64,000 nucleotides of DNA from Streptomyces tagetis (GTDB lineage: Bacteria; Actinomycetota; Actinomycetes; Streptomycetales; Streptomycetaceae), in the NCBI RefSeq assembly GCF_018069565.1, contig NZ_JAGPNL010000002.1, positions 558,001 to 622,000 of the forward strand, in the 5' to 3' direction. Below, piece by piece: positions 11,369 to 22,167 of the stretch; the first letter of the stretch is position 1; the number at the start of each line of letters is the position of its first letter. Position numbers and translations under genes: made by a program. The notes beneath the pieces are model-generated. The model did not search any database. It was given only the letters and a program-made list of their open reading frames with translations, and was not told where the DNA came from.

Positions 11369-13362
11369 GAGGCTCCCGGCCCTTCGGTGTGCGGCGCTGC
11401 GGCGGACGGGGACTGGACGTGGAAGACGTGCGCGGGCGCCCGGCCGGGCTCCAGCCGCACGTAGTTCGTCTCGCCCCAGTGGTAGGTCTCACCCGTGAGT
11501 TCGTCGCGGACCGGCGTCGACGCGTGCCGGTCCAGGCCGAGTCGCGGCATGTCGAGGGAGATCGTGGCCTCCTGGGTGTGGTGGGGATCGAGGTTGACGA
11601 CCACCAGGACCACGTCCGACCCGGCCCGCTTGCTGTAGACGATGACCTGGTCGTTGTCGGCCTGGTGGAAGCTCAGGTTCCTGAGCCGGCGCAGCGCGGG
11701 ATGCTCCCGGCGGATGGTGTTGAGGCGGGTGATGAGGGGCGCGATGGTGCGGCCCTCGCGGGCGGCGCCGACCCAGTCGCGGGGGGTGAGCTGGTACTTC
11801 TCGGAGTCGAGGTATTCCTCGCCGCCGGGGTGCAGGGGGGTGTTCTCGCAGAGTTCGTAGCCGCTGTAGACGCCCCAGGCGGGGGAGAGGGTGGCGGCGA
11901 GGACGGCGCGGGCCTCGAAGGCGGGCCGGCCGCCGTGCTGGAGGTGGGCGGGGAGGATGTCGGGGGTGTTGACGAAGAAGTTGGGCCGCATGAAGGAGGC
12001 GGCCTCTCCCGTGAGTTCGGTGAGGTACTCCGTCAGTTCCCGCTTGGTCTCGCGCCAGGTGAAGTAGGTGTAGGACTGCTGGAAGCCGATCTGGGCGAGG
12101 GTGCGCATCATCGCGGGCCGGGTGAACGCCTCGGCCAGGAACACGACGTCGGGGTCGGCGCGGTTGATCTCGCCCAGGAGGCGTTCCCAGAAGACGACCG
12201 GTTTGGTGTGGGGGTTGTCGACGCGGAAGATCCGCACGCCGAGGCCCATCCAGTGCCGCAGCACGCGCACGCTCTCGGCGACCAGGCCGTCCATGTCGGT
12301 GTCGAAGGCCAGGGGGTGGATGTCCTGGTACTTCTTCGGCGGGTTCTCCGCGTAGGCGATGGTGCCGTCGGCGCGGTGGTGGAACCACTCGGGGTGCTTG
12401 TGGACCCAGGGGTGGTCGGGGGAGCACTGGAGGGCGAAGTCGAGGGCCACCTCCAGGCCGAGCGAGCGGGCGCGGCCGACGAAGTGGGCGAAGTCGTCCA
12501 GGGTGCCCAGGGCGGGGTGGACGGCGTCGTGCCCGCCCTCCGGCGAGCCGATCGCCCACGGCACGCCGACGTCGTCCGGACCGGCGGTCAGGGTGTTGTT
12601 GCGGCCCTTGCGGTGGGTGGTGCCGATGGGGTGGATCGGGGGCAGGTAGACCACGTCGAAACCCATCGCGGCGATCTCCGGCAGCCGCCGCCCGGCGGTG
12701 CGGAACGTACCGTGCGGCTGTTCCGGGGTGCCCTCGGAGCGGGGGAAGAACTCGTACCAGGAGCCGTACAGGGCCCGCTCCCGCTCCACCAGGAGGGGGT
12801 ACGGCTCACTGCTGGTGACCAGTTCCCGCAGCGGATACCGCGCCAGCACCGCCGCCACCTCCGGCGCCAGCGCCGCCGCCAGCCGCTCGGCCACCGGCAG
12901 CGCGTCGTCCCGTAGCGCCCTCGCGGCGGCCGTCACCACCCGGCGGCCCGCCTTGCGCGGCACGCCGGCCGCCGCCCGCCGGTACAAGTCGGCGCCCTCC
13001 TCCAGCACCAGCCCCGTGTCGAGGCCCGCCGGGACCTTGATCCGCGCGTGCTCGCGCCAGGTGGTGACCGGGTCGCTCCACGCCTCCACCCGGTAGGTCC
13101 AGCGTCCGGGGGCGTCCGGGGTGACCTCGGCGCTCCAGCGGTCCGTGCCGGGGGCCCGCTCCCGCATCGGCGTCCACGGCCCCGGCCGCCCCTCGGCGTC
13201 CTCCAGCACCACATTGGCGGCCACCGCCTCGTGGCCCTCCCGGAACACGGTCGCGGTGACCTCGAACGTCTCGCCCGGCACCGCCTTCGCCGGCCGTCTG
13301 CCGCCGTCCACCGCCGGGCGGACGTCCAGCACCGGAATCCGCCCGATCTCCACAGTCCTCAT
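11365..13362 (-). CDS. glgE: Alpha-1,4-glucan:maltose-1-phosphate maltosyltransferase
   Basis: GlgE extends alpha-1,4-glucan by maltosyl units from maltose-1-phosphate. The 665-residue GH13_3 protein has an N-terminal beta-sandwich (about 1-110), a helical insert (about 115-200) and the barrel. Catalytic residues are the nucleophile Asp in [13 protein letters not shown] (about 382) and the acid Glu in [11 protein letters not shown] (about 411); both are offset by the same 12 residues from the numbering I recall for S. coelicolor GlgE. GGAGG precedes the ATG. First gene of the four-gene operon; a hairpin at 13389-13407 separates it from the DUF5133 gene. Streptomyces may carry two glgE copies; which one this is cannot be decided here. 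Confidence 0.97.
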
Positions 13363-13388
13363 CCGTTCTCACCTCCGCCGTGCTCGAC

Positions 13389-13407
13389 GCCGGGCCACCG
13401 GCCCGGC
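13389..13407 (-). terminator. Hairpin between DUF5133 gene and glgE
   Basis: gccgggcc, loop acc, ggcccggc: an 8-bp perfect stem 9 bp after the DUF5133 stop and 27 bp before the glgE start. It could be a terminator or attenuator for transcription entering the glgE operon; there is no U-tract, as usual in Streptomyces. Confidence 0.45.
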
Positions 13408-13415
13408 CGGATGGG

Positions 13416-13727
13416 TCACGCCACGCCGGAGGGGGCCGTCGGAGCGAGCCGGTCCACCGCCACCGGGCCCCGGCGGGGCGTCCGGACGGTACGGGGCCGC
13501 TCCCCCTGCTCCCGCAGGTAGGTGACCGGGGTCGTCCGCAGGTACCGCTCCGCGGCGTCCGCGGCCTCGCGTGCGCACCGCTTCCCCATGAGCACGCAGA
13601 GGGTGTAGCCGGAGTCCTCGAACGTCGCCCGCACCGCCACGTCCGCGGGCGACGCGAGCATCCTCCGCTCCCAGGCGCGGAAACGCCTTAGCTGCCGGGC
13701 GACTTCGGTCTTCGCGGGAAGCAGCAT
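13416..13727 (-). CDS. DUF5133 domain protein
   Basis: A 103-residue soluble protein. The opening MLLPAKTEVARQLRRFRAWERRMLASPADVAVRATFEDSGYTLCVLMG is characteristic of DUF5133, a family common in Streptomyces, often next to stress or regulatory genes, with no known activity. A basic, proline-containing tail follows residue 70. The ATG at 13725-13727 has AAGGTGG upstream; the open frame extends 18 codons further. It lies immediately upstream of the glgE operon on the same strand and may be cotranscribed with it. Confidence 0.85.
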   Translation of the reverse strand: MLLPAKTEVARQLRRFRAWERRMLASPADVAVRATFEDSGYTLCVLMGKRCAREAADAAERYLRTTPVTYLREQGERPRTVRTPRRGPVAVDRLAPTAPSGVA

Positions 13728-13851
13728 GGTGCCGGCCACCTTTCGGGACGGTCGGTACGGGCGGTCGAGTTCTTCACACATGGTGCACGGACAGTGACTC
13801 CCCGTCTTGTTGGATCTTCAACGGTCCGCGGCGGTGCCGTGACGGACGGTG

Positions 13852-13866
13852 TTCGTGTTGCACGAA
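13852..13866. promoter_or_regulatory. Inverted repeat TTCGTG-TTG-CACGAA
   Basis: Perfect 6-bp arms around a 3-base centre, in the 261-bp region between the divergent DUF5133/glgE side and the HATPase-glgX operon. The form suits a homodimeric repressor; no regulator is assigned. Confidence 0.4.
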
Positions 13867-13873
13867 TGGACTA

Positions 13874-13908
13874 CCGATCGCACTCTGGAGTGACTCAGAA
13901 GCGATCGG
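13874..13908. promoter_or_regulatory. Inverted repeat CCGATCGC / GCGATCGG
   Basis: Perfect 8-bp arms separated by 19 bases, with a smaller dyad (cactc-tgg-agtg) inside the spacer. It lies 80 bp before the HATPase-like gene start. It could be an operator pair or an RNA hairpin; regulator unknown. Confidence 0.4.
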
Positions 13909-13988
13909 CACTCACGCTTCGTGTTCGGGGAGCCCCTCCCCCAAGGGACGGGGAACGGCGCGAGCTGTCGCGGTGAGGAGCCAAGACG

Positions 13989-14494
13989 ATGGAGACCGCA
14001 GTGCCCTGCTACTACCACCTCGACGTGGAGGTGACCCCGGACCGGGTCGGACAGGTCAGGCGCATCCTGGCCGCCCACCTGCGCTACTGGGACCTGGAGA
14101 ACCTCGTCGAACCCGTCTGCTCGGGGGCGGAGATGCTGCTCCGCGGCATCGACGAGCACGCCAGCGACAAGAACACCTCGATCGAGCTGTGGTGGAACCA
14201 CCAGCACCTCATCACCGCCGTGGGCGGCAACGACCGGGCCCTGCGCCCCGACCAGGACCTGCGCGGCTGCCTGCGGCACCTCGCCGCCACCAGCGACGGC
14301 TGGGGCTGCTGCGCCACCGGCACCGGAGCGAAGGTCATCTGGTTCTCCCAGCGCGCCCGCGCCGGCGAACGCGTCCCGCTGGTGCCGACCGCCCCGGAGC
14401 CGATCACCCAGGAGGGGCTGCGCCTGCCCCGCGCGCTCCTGCCGGTCGCCCGCCTGGCCGCGCCGGCCGCCACCGGAGTCCTGGAGGGGGCCCG

Positions 14495-14498
<4 letters not shown>
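13989..14498 (+). CDS. Degenerate HATPase-like regulatory protein coupled to glgX
   Basis: A 169-residue protein resembling the small anti-sigma-type HATPases of Streptomyces (VTPDRVGQVRRILAAHLRYWDLENLVEPVCSGAEMLLRGI). The helix that normally carries the ELVTNAVRHA-type N-box reads VCSGAEMLL, so the Mg-binding Asn is missing and ATP binding is doubtful. GAGGAG precedes the ATG. Its TGA overlaps the GTG of glgX (GTGA), so the two are translationally coupled. It may sense or dock rather than phosphorylate; that is inference. Assignment to the fold is moderate. Confidence 0.7.
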
Positions 14499-16648
<2,150 letters not shown>

Positions 16649-16695
16649 GGCCTTTCTTTCGGATCTTGCCGCGGGGTCGCTGGGGAGCGGAAGAC

Positions 16696-16725
16696 GAGCC
16701 GCCCGCCGGACCCGGCGGGCGGCTC
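16696..16725. terminator. Bidirectional terminator, glgX / VOC gene
   Basis: GAGCCGCCCGCCGG, two bases, CCGGCGGGCGGCTC: a perfect 14-bp inverted repeat between the convergent genes, touching the VOC stop codon. Confidence 0.9.
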
Positions 16726-17527
16726 AGCGCGGTACCGGGCGCGCGGTCACCGTGAACAGTGCGCCGTCCACGTCCCGCAGCACCGCCTCGCTCCCGTGCG
16801 TCGCCAGCACCCCGCCGCCGTGCAGCTCCGCGGCGCGCGCGCACGCCTCGACGTCGTCGACGGCGAAGTGCACCTGCCAGTGCGGCCGGATGGCGGGATC
16901 GGGCGCCGACCCGAGGGCCCCCGACACGATCCGCGCGACGATGTGCCCCCCGTTGCGCAGGACCACCTCGCCGCCCTCGTACTGCACCTCGCAGTCCCCC
17001 TCGGGATCGGCCCAGCCGAACACCTCGCCGTAGAAGATCGCGGCGTCGAAGGCGTCGCGGGTGTGCAGCCGGATGAAGGCCGGCTGGGCGGTGCGCCAGT
17101 TCTCCCAGTCCGTGAACAGCTCGCCCTCCCAGATGCCGAAGGTCGCCCCGTCCCGGTCGGCGAGCAGCGCGCCCCGGCCGGGCGGCAGGGAGATCGGCCC
17201 GACCGCGGCGGTGCCGCCGCGCTCCTGCGCCCGCGAGACCGTCTCGTTGGCGCTGCGCACCGCGAAGTACGGCGTCCAGGCCACCGCCATCTGCCACATC
17301 GCGGCCACCGCGGCGATCCCGGCGACCGGCCGCCCGCCGGCCAGCGCGATCCGGAACGGGTCGCCGAGCCTGACGGGCCGCCACTGCCAGCCCAGCACCG
17401 CCGAGTAGAACTCCTCCGTGACCTTCAGGTCGCGGCTGGTCAGGCTGACCCAGCAGGGCGCCCCGAACACGGAGTGCGTGGAGAGGGGACCCCGCCGGCC
17501 GGCGGGGGAGGTCCTGTCGTCGTTCAT
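16724..17527 (-). CDS. VOC (glyoxalase/bleomycin-resistance) family protein, two domains
   Basis: A 267-residue protein made of two vicinal-oxygen-chelate modules: about residues 22-140 (APCWVSLTSRDLKVTEEFYSAVLGW) and about 150-262 (WRTAQPAFIRLHTRDAFDAAIFYGEVFGW). Such tandem VOC proteins in Streptomyces are annotated as glyoxalases or hydroxylases, but the substrate is unknown. The ATG at 17525-17527 begins MNDDRTSPAGRRGP. A perfect SigB-type promoter match lies about 95 bp upstream, suggesting stress induction. Confidence 0.88.
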   Translation of the reverse strand: MNDDRTSPAGRRGPLSTHSVFGAPCWVSLTSRDLKVTEEFYSAVLGWQWRPVRLGDPFRIALAGGRPVAGIAAVAAMWQMAVAWTPYFAVRSANETVSRAQERGGTAAVGPISLPPGRGALLADRDGATFGIWEGELFTDWENWRTAQPAFIRLHTRDAFDAAIFYGEVFGWADPEGDCEVQYEGGEVVLRNGGHIVARIVSGALGSAPDPAIRPHWQVHFAVDDVEACARAAELHGGGVLATHGSEAVLRDVDGALFTVTARPVPR

Positions 17528-17618
17528 CTCAGTCGCGTCCTGCTCTCGTCCGCCGGCGGGCGCCGCTCTCGTCGCTCTCCACCAGTGTCCGGCCCGACCG
17601 GTGGGGGGCGCCTGCCGG

Positions 17619-17642
17619 GTACCCCGGCGGCACCGCCGAAAC
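17619..17642 (-). promoter_or_regulatory. SigB/SigF-type promoter of the VOC gene
   Basis: On the minus strand GTTT, 14 bases, GGGTAC: an exact fit to GNNT-N14-16-GGGTAY. The -10 element is part of the palindrome GGGTACCC (17617-17624), so the plus strand also carries GGGTAC, with CGGT 14 bases upstream (one mismatch), pointing to the ANTAR gene. Confidence 0.55.
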
Positions 17643-17762
17643 GGTGGCCCCGGCGGCCCGGACGGCGCAGTGGCGCCGGGCCCGGCATCTGCGCACGATG
17701 GACGCGTCGGAGCGGTACCGCGCGGCGCGGCCGTCGCTCACCCGCCGGACCCGGAGGTGGCC

Positions 17763-18083
17763 ATGTCCACGGACGATGACCCGGACCAGATCTTCGCGCT
17801 CCAGGAGCAGGTGCGGCAGCTCAAGGAGGCCGTCGTCTCGCACGCCGTCGTCGACCAGGCGATCGGGATGGTCGTGGTGCTCGGCCGGGTGGGTCCCGAC
17901 GAGGGATGGGTCGTCCTGAAGGAAGTTTCCCAGCATACGAACATCAAACTGCGCAATGTCGCGGAAACGATTCTCATCTGGGGGCGCACCGGAGTGATGC
18001 CCGCGCCGATCCGGGCCGCCCTGGAGGACGCCCTCGACCGCCACGGGCCCACCCGGGTACCCGGCGACCCGCCGCGCCGCTGA
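17763..18083 (+). CDS. ANTAR domain RNA-binding regulator
   Basis: A 106-residue protein whose body is an ANTAR three-helix domain: QEQVRQLKEAVVSHAVVDQAIGMVVVLGRVGPDEGWVVLKEVSQHTNIKLRNVAETILIW. ANTAR proteins bind paired hexaloop hairpins in mRNA and prevent termination. Many Streptomyces copies have an N-terminal GAF domain; this one has only a short acidic lead (MSTDDDPDQIF). GGAGGTGGCC precedes the ATG. Its RNA target is not evident in the window. Confidence 0.9.
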   Translation: MSTDDDPDQIFALQEQVRQLKEAVVSHAVVDQAIGMVVVLGRVGPDEGWVVLKEVSQHTNIKLRNVAETILIWGRTGVMPAPIRAALEDALDRHGPTRVPGDPPRR

Positions 18084-18089
18084 GCCGCC

Positions 18090-18137
18090 GCGGTCCGCCC
18101 CTCCCGGTGCGGGACGGCGGTCCGCCCCTCCCGGTGC
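18090..18137. repeat. 21-bp direct repeat, period 27
   Basis: The 21-base string beginning gcggtccgcccctcccggtg occurs at 18090-18110 and again, identical, at 18117-18137, in the convergent gap between the ANTAR and sigma factor genes. Confidence 0.8.
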
Positions 18138-18199
18138 CATGCGGCGCGGCCCGGCCACGCGCGCCGCGGCCCGGCCCGCGGTCGCCCGGTCGTGACCCG

Positions 18200-18991
18200 T
18201 CATCCGCTCTCGGTGAGGATCTCCTCGCGGATGCGGTCGAAGCAGCCGCTGAGCAGCCGCGAGACGTGCATCTGGGAGATCCCGAGCTGCTGGGCGATGC
18301 GGCTCTGCGTCATCCCCCGGAAGAAGCGCAGGTAGAGGATGGTCCGCTCGCGCTCGGGCAGCGCCTCCAGACAGGGCCGTACGGCCACCCGGTCGACGAC
18401 CGTGTCGAAGGCGGGGTCGGGACCGCCGAGGGCGTCGGCGAGGGCGTACCCGTCGGTGCCGGGCATCTCCGCCTCCAGCGAAAGCGCGGAGAAGCACTCC
18501 AGCGCCTCCATGCCGGTGCGGACCTCGTCCGTGGTCAGGTGCGCGTGCTCGGCGATCTCCTGGACCGTGGGGGAGCGGCCCGGCGTCGTCTGGGCGAGTT
18601 CCTTGGCGGACCGGCGGACCCGGTTGCGCAGGTCCTGGATGCGGCGCGGCACGTGCAGCGTCCACATGTGGTCGCGGAAGTGCCGCTTGATCTCGCCGGT
18701 CACGGTCGGCACGGCGTACGCCTCGAAGGCGTGGCCGCGCTCGGGGTCGTAGTGGTCGACGGCCTTCACCAGGCCGAGCGCCGCCACCTGGTACAGGTCG
18801 TCCAGGCTCTCGCCGCGCCCCCGGAAGCGGACGGCGATCCGCTCGGCCATGGGCAGCCAGAGCCGGATCAGCTCGTCCCGCAGCGCCTTGCGCTCGGGCC
18901 CGTCCGGCAGTCCGGCGAGCCGTTCGAACGCCGCGACGGTGTCGGGGGCGTCGTCGTGCGGGTGGGGCTTGGTTCTGCTGGCGATACGCAT
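18200..18991 (-). CDS. SigB/SigF/SigG-family RNA polymerase sigma factor
   Basis: A 263-residue sigma-70 group 3 factor. Region 2 is seen in ESLDDLYQVAALGLVKAVDHYDPERGHAFEAYAVPTVTGEIKRHFRDHMW, followed by the family signature LHVPRRIQDL. Region 3 contains GRSPTVQEIAEH and region 4.2 is the HTH MTQSRIAQQLGISQMHVSRLL. Streptomyces has about nine such factors controlled by RsbW-like kinases and governing osmotic/oxidative stress or sporulation. No anti-sigma gene is adjacent. GGGAGG precedes the ATG used. A SigB-type promoter match upstream suggests autoregulation. Confidence 0.94.
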   Translation of the reverse strand: MRIASRTKPHPHDDAPDTVAAFERLAGLPDGPERKALRDELIRLWLPMAERIAVRFRGRGESLDDLYQVAALGLVKAVDHYDPERGHAFEAYAVPTVTGEIKRHFRDHMWTLHVPRRIQDLRNRVRRSAKELAQTTPGRSPTVQEIAEHAHLTTDEVRTGMEALECFSALSLEAEMPGTDGYALADALGGPDPAFDTVVDRVAVRPCLEALPERERTILYLRFFRGMTQSRIAQQLGISQMHVSRLLSGCFDRIREEILTESG

Positions 18992-19131
18992 GGTGCGCAC
19001 CTCCCTCAGCAAGGGTGCCGGGTGGAAGGAACACCATGGGGCGCGTGGCGTCGGGCCTCATGGGGGGCACCGGGGGCTCGGGCGTACCGGCTCCCGCGGG
19101 CGTGCCTCCTGTCCGAAGCACGGGGTGCGGC

Positions 19132-19157
19132 ATGCCCGGGGCCGCCGCATGCGAAAC
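19132..19157 (-). promoter_or_regulatory. SigB-type promoter of the sigma factor gene
   Basis: Minus strand: GTTT, 16 bases, GGGCAT. This is one base away from GNNT-N14-16-GGGTAY and lies about 140 bp before the sigma factor start, the arrangement expected of an autoregulated SigB-family gene. A short A/T-rich island (catatatatggatatt) follows at 19165-19180. Confidence 0.5.
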
Positions 19158-19254
19158 GAGTCCTCATATATATGGATATTGGACCTGGAAGAGCCGTGTG
19201 GCCACTCGAACGGGCGCGCGGGCCGCTGACCTCCGGCAAGCCGCACGGCAGGGT

Positions 19255-19279
19255 GATTAGCTCTGCTACAGAGGTAATC
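19255..19279. promoter_or_regulatory. MarR operator overlapping a leaderless promoter
   Basis: A 25-bp dyad with arms GATTA-CTCTG and CAGAG-TAATC, each arm interrupted by one base. It ends in TAATCT (19275-19280), a good -10 box, exactly six bases before the marR ATG at 19287. Transcription would then start at or next to the ATG and be blocked by MarR binding. Confidence 0.7.
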
Positions 19280-19286
19280 TGGAGGT

Positions 19287-19753
19287 ATGGAACAGGGACC
19301 GGAAAACCCTCCGGAAACCCCCTTCCCGGAGGACCTGACCGACGCCCTCGTCGCCGTCCAGCGCCTGATCCGCAGACGGGTGCGCCGCGAGATGTCCGCG
19401 CCGCGCCTCGGCGGCGCCGAGGCGGAGTTGCTGCGCCTGGTCGTGGCCCGCCCCGGCATCAGCGTCTCCGACGCGGCCCGGGAGCTGTGCCTGGCGGGCA
19501 ACTCGGTCTCGACCCTGGTCAACCGGCTGGCCGCGGCGGGGTACCTGCTCCGGGAGACCGACCCGTCCGACCGGCGGGCGGCCCGCCTGCTGCCCACCCC
19601 GGCGGCCGGGACCCGGCTGCGGGAATGGCGCCGGCACCGGGCCGACCTCGTACGGCGGCAGGCGGCCCGCCTCGACGAGGCGGACCGGGCCGCCCTGCGG
19701 GACGCGGTCCCGGCGCTGCGCCGGCTGGCCGCCAGACTGCGCGAGGAGGAGCG

Positions 19754-19757
<4 letters not shown>
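19287..19757 (+). CDS. MarR family transcriptional regulator
   Basis: A 156-residue winged-helix regulator: GGAEAELLRLVVARPGISVSDAARELCLAGNSVSTLVNRLAAAGYLLRETDPSDRRAARLLPTPAG shows the recognition helix and the DxRD/R wing. It is the first gene of an operon with an ABC exporter; its stop lies four bases after the start of the ATPase gene (overlap). It most likely represses its own operon through the palindrome that ends eight bases before its ATG and is relieved by the exported compound or an analogue. The ligand is unknown. Confidence 0.93.
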
Positions 19758-20605
<848 letters not shown>

Positions 20606-21506
20606 CCGCGCCGGCTCCATCGACCTGCTGCTCCGCCAGCCCGAGCCCCGGGCCGGCTGGCGCGTGCTGCCCGCCCGCGTCATCGCCCTGTGCGCCGTCG
20701 AACTGCAGAAACTGCGCCACGACCGCACCGAGCTGTACACCCGGGCGGTCCAGCCCGCCCTCTGGCTGCTGATCTTCGGTCAGACCTTCACCCACATCCG
20801 GGCCATCCCCACCGGCGGCATCCCCTACATCGACTACCTGGCGCCCGGCATCATCGCCCAGTCCGCGATGTTCATCGCCATCTTCTACGGCATCCAGATC
20901 ATCTGGGAACGCGACGCCGGAGTCCTCAACAAGCTGCTGGTGACGCCGACTCCGAGATCCGCGCTGATCACCGGGAAGGCGTTCGCGGCCGGGCTCAAGT
21001 CGGTCGTGCAGGCCCTCGTCGTCATCGTCATCGCCGCCGCGCTCGGGGTCGCCCTGACCTGGAACCCGCTGCGGCTCCTCGGCGTCCTCGTCGTGGTGAT
21101 CCTCGGCTCGGCCTTCTTCTCCTGCCTGTCGATGACCATCGCCGGCATCGTCCTCAGCCGGGACCGGCTGATGGGGTTCGGGCAGGCGATCACGATGCCG
21201 CTCTTCTTCGCCTCCAACGCGCTGTACCCGGTCTCCGTGATGCCCGGCTGGCTCCAGGCGGTCAGCAAGGTCAACCCGCTCAGCTACGAGGTCGACGCCC
21301 TGCGCGGACTGCTGCTCGGCACCCCCTCCCACCTCGGGCCGGATTTCGCCGTGCTCGCGGGCGCGGCGGTCCTCGGGGTCGCCGCCGCCTCCGCCCTGCT
21401 CGGCCGGCTCGCCCGGTGACCGGCCGGGCACGGGGGCGGACGTGACGTGCGGCACGCCCGGACCACCCGTTCGGGCGCCCGCCGGGGCATCGTTCCTGCG
21501 CAGCGC

Positions 21507-21521
21507 TTGATCAACGATCAA
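21507..21521. promoter_or_regulatory. Palindrome TTGATC-AAC-GATCAA
   Basis: Perfect 6-bp arms around AAC, A/T-rich against its surroundings, 53 bp before a -35 box and about 110 bp before the gene at 21618. Probable operator; regulator unknown. Confidence 0.45.
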
Positions 21522-21559
21522 ATAGGGCGAAGTCCCTGGCCACGGCGCATTCCGCGCAT

Positions 21560-21589
21560 TTGACAGTGCACTGAGCACACGGATAGGAA
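21560..21589 (+). promoter_or_regulatory. Housekeeping-type promoter of the gene at 21618
   Basis: TTGACA, 18 bases, TAGGAA. The spacer contains the dyad GTGC-actga-GCAC. The spacing to the GTG start leaves a leader of about 20 bases with GAGAGG. Confidence 0.65.
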
Positions 21590-21617
21590 GCAGCTTCGGG
21601 AAGTCGAGAGGTGTGCT

Positions 21618-22145
21618 GTGTACGAGCCGAACGTGGTCGGGGACTGGCGGGAGTACGACGAACATGCCGGTCTGCGTCTCCGCGTCCACCGTCTTGAACC
21701 GGCCGAGCCTCCGCGCGGGCGCGACGACGCCGCCGAGGGGCTGACCTACTTCCGGGTGCGGATCACCGTCGAGAACCGGGGCGAGACGCCCTGCGCCGTC
21801 CACCTGGAGGACGGGCAGATCGACGTGCGGGTCGGACCCGACGGCGAGAGCGCCTTCCTCGACTGGCGCAACTCCCAGTTCGTCGAGGGCTTCGACGTCC
21901 ACCCGCTGCGCCGGGTCACCGCCGTCCTGTACGCCGCCGCCGCCGAGGCGGACCTGAGCCAGGTCGACGTCCAGGTCCAGCTCCGCGTCGACGAGGAGTG
22001 GGCCGGCCGCCGGATGTGGACCGGCGGCCTCGGCCTGCCCGAGGGCGCCACCGGGGCGGCCCCCACGGGCGCGGCACGGGACGGCGGCCTCGCGCACCAG
22101 GTGAGCGCCTTCCTGCGGGGTCAGGCGGACGAGGGCGCCGCCTGA
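21618..22145 (+). CDS. Protein of unknown function
   Basis: A 175-residue soluble protein I do not recognise. The middle part (TYFRVRITVENRGETPCAVHLEDGQIDVRVGPDGESAFLDWRNSQFVEGFDVHPLRRVTAVLYAAA) reads as an immunoglobulin-like beta sandwich of the sort seen in telomeric-repeat-factor-2-like or DUF4352 proteins; this is a guess from strand pattern. There is no signal peptide. The GTG start has GAGAGG 10 bases upstream and a good promoter before that. Convergent with the NLP gene, 22 bp between stops. Confidence 0.75.
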   Translation: MYEPNVVGDWREYDEHAGLRLRVHRLEPAEPPRGRDDAAEGLTYFRVRITVENRGETPCAVHLEDGQIDVRVGPDGESAFLDWRNSQFVEGFDVHPLRRVTAVLYAAAAEADLSQVDVQVQLRVDEEWAGRRMWTGGLGLPEGATGAAPTGAARDGGLAHQVSAFLRGQADEGAA

Positions 22146-22167
22146 CCCGCGCCGGGGCGCCGCCCGG

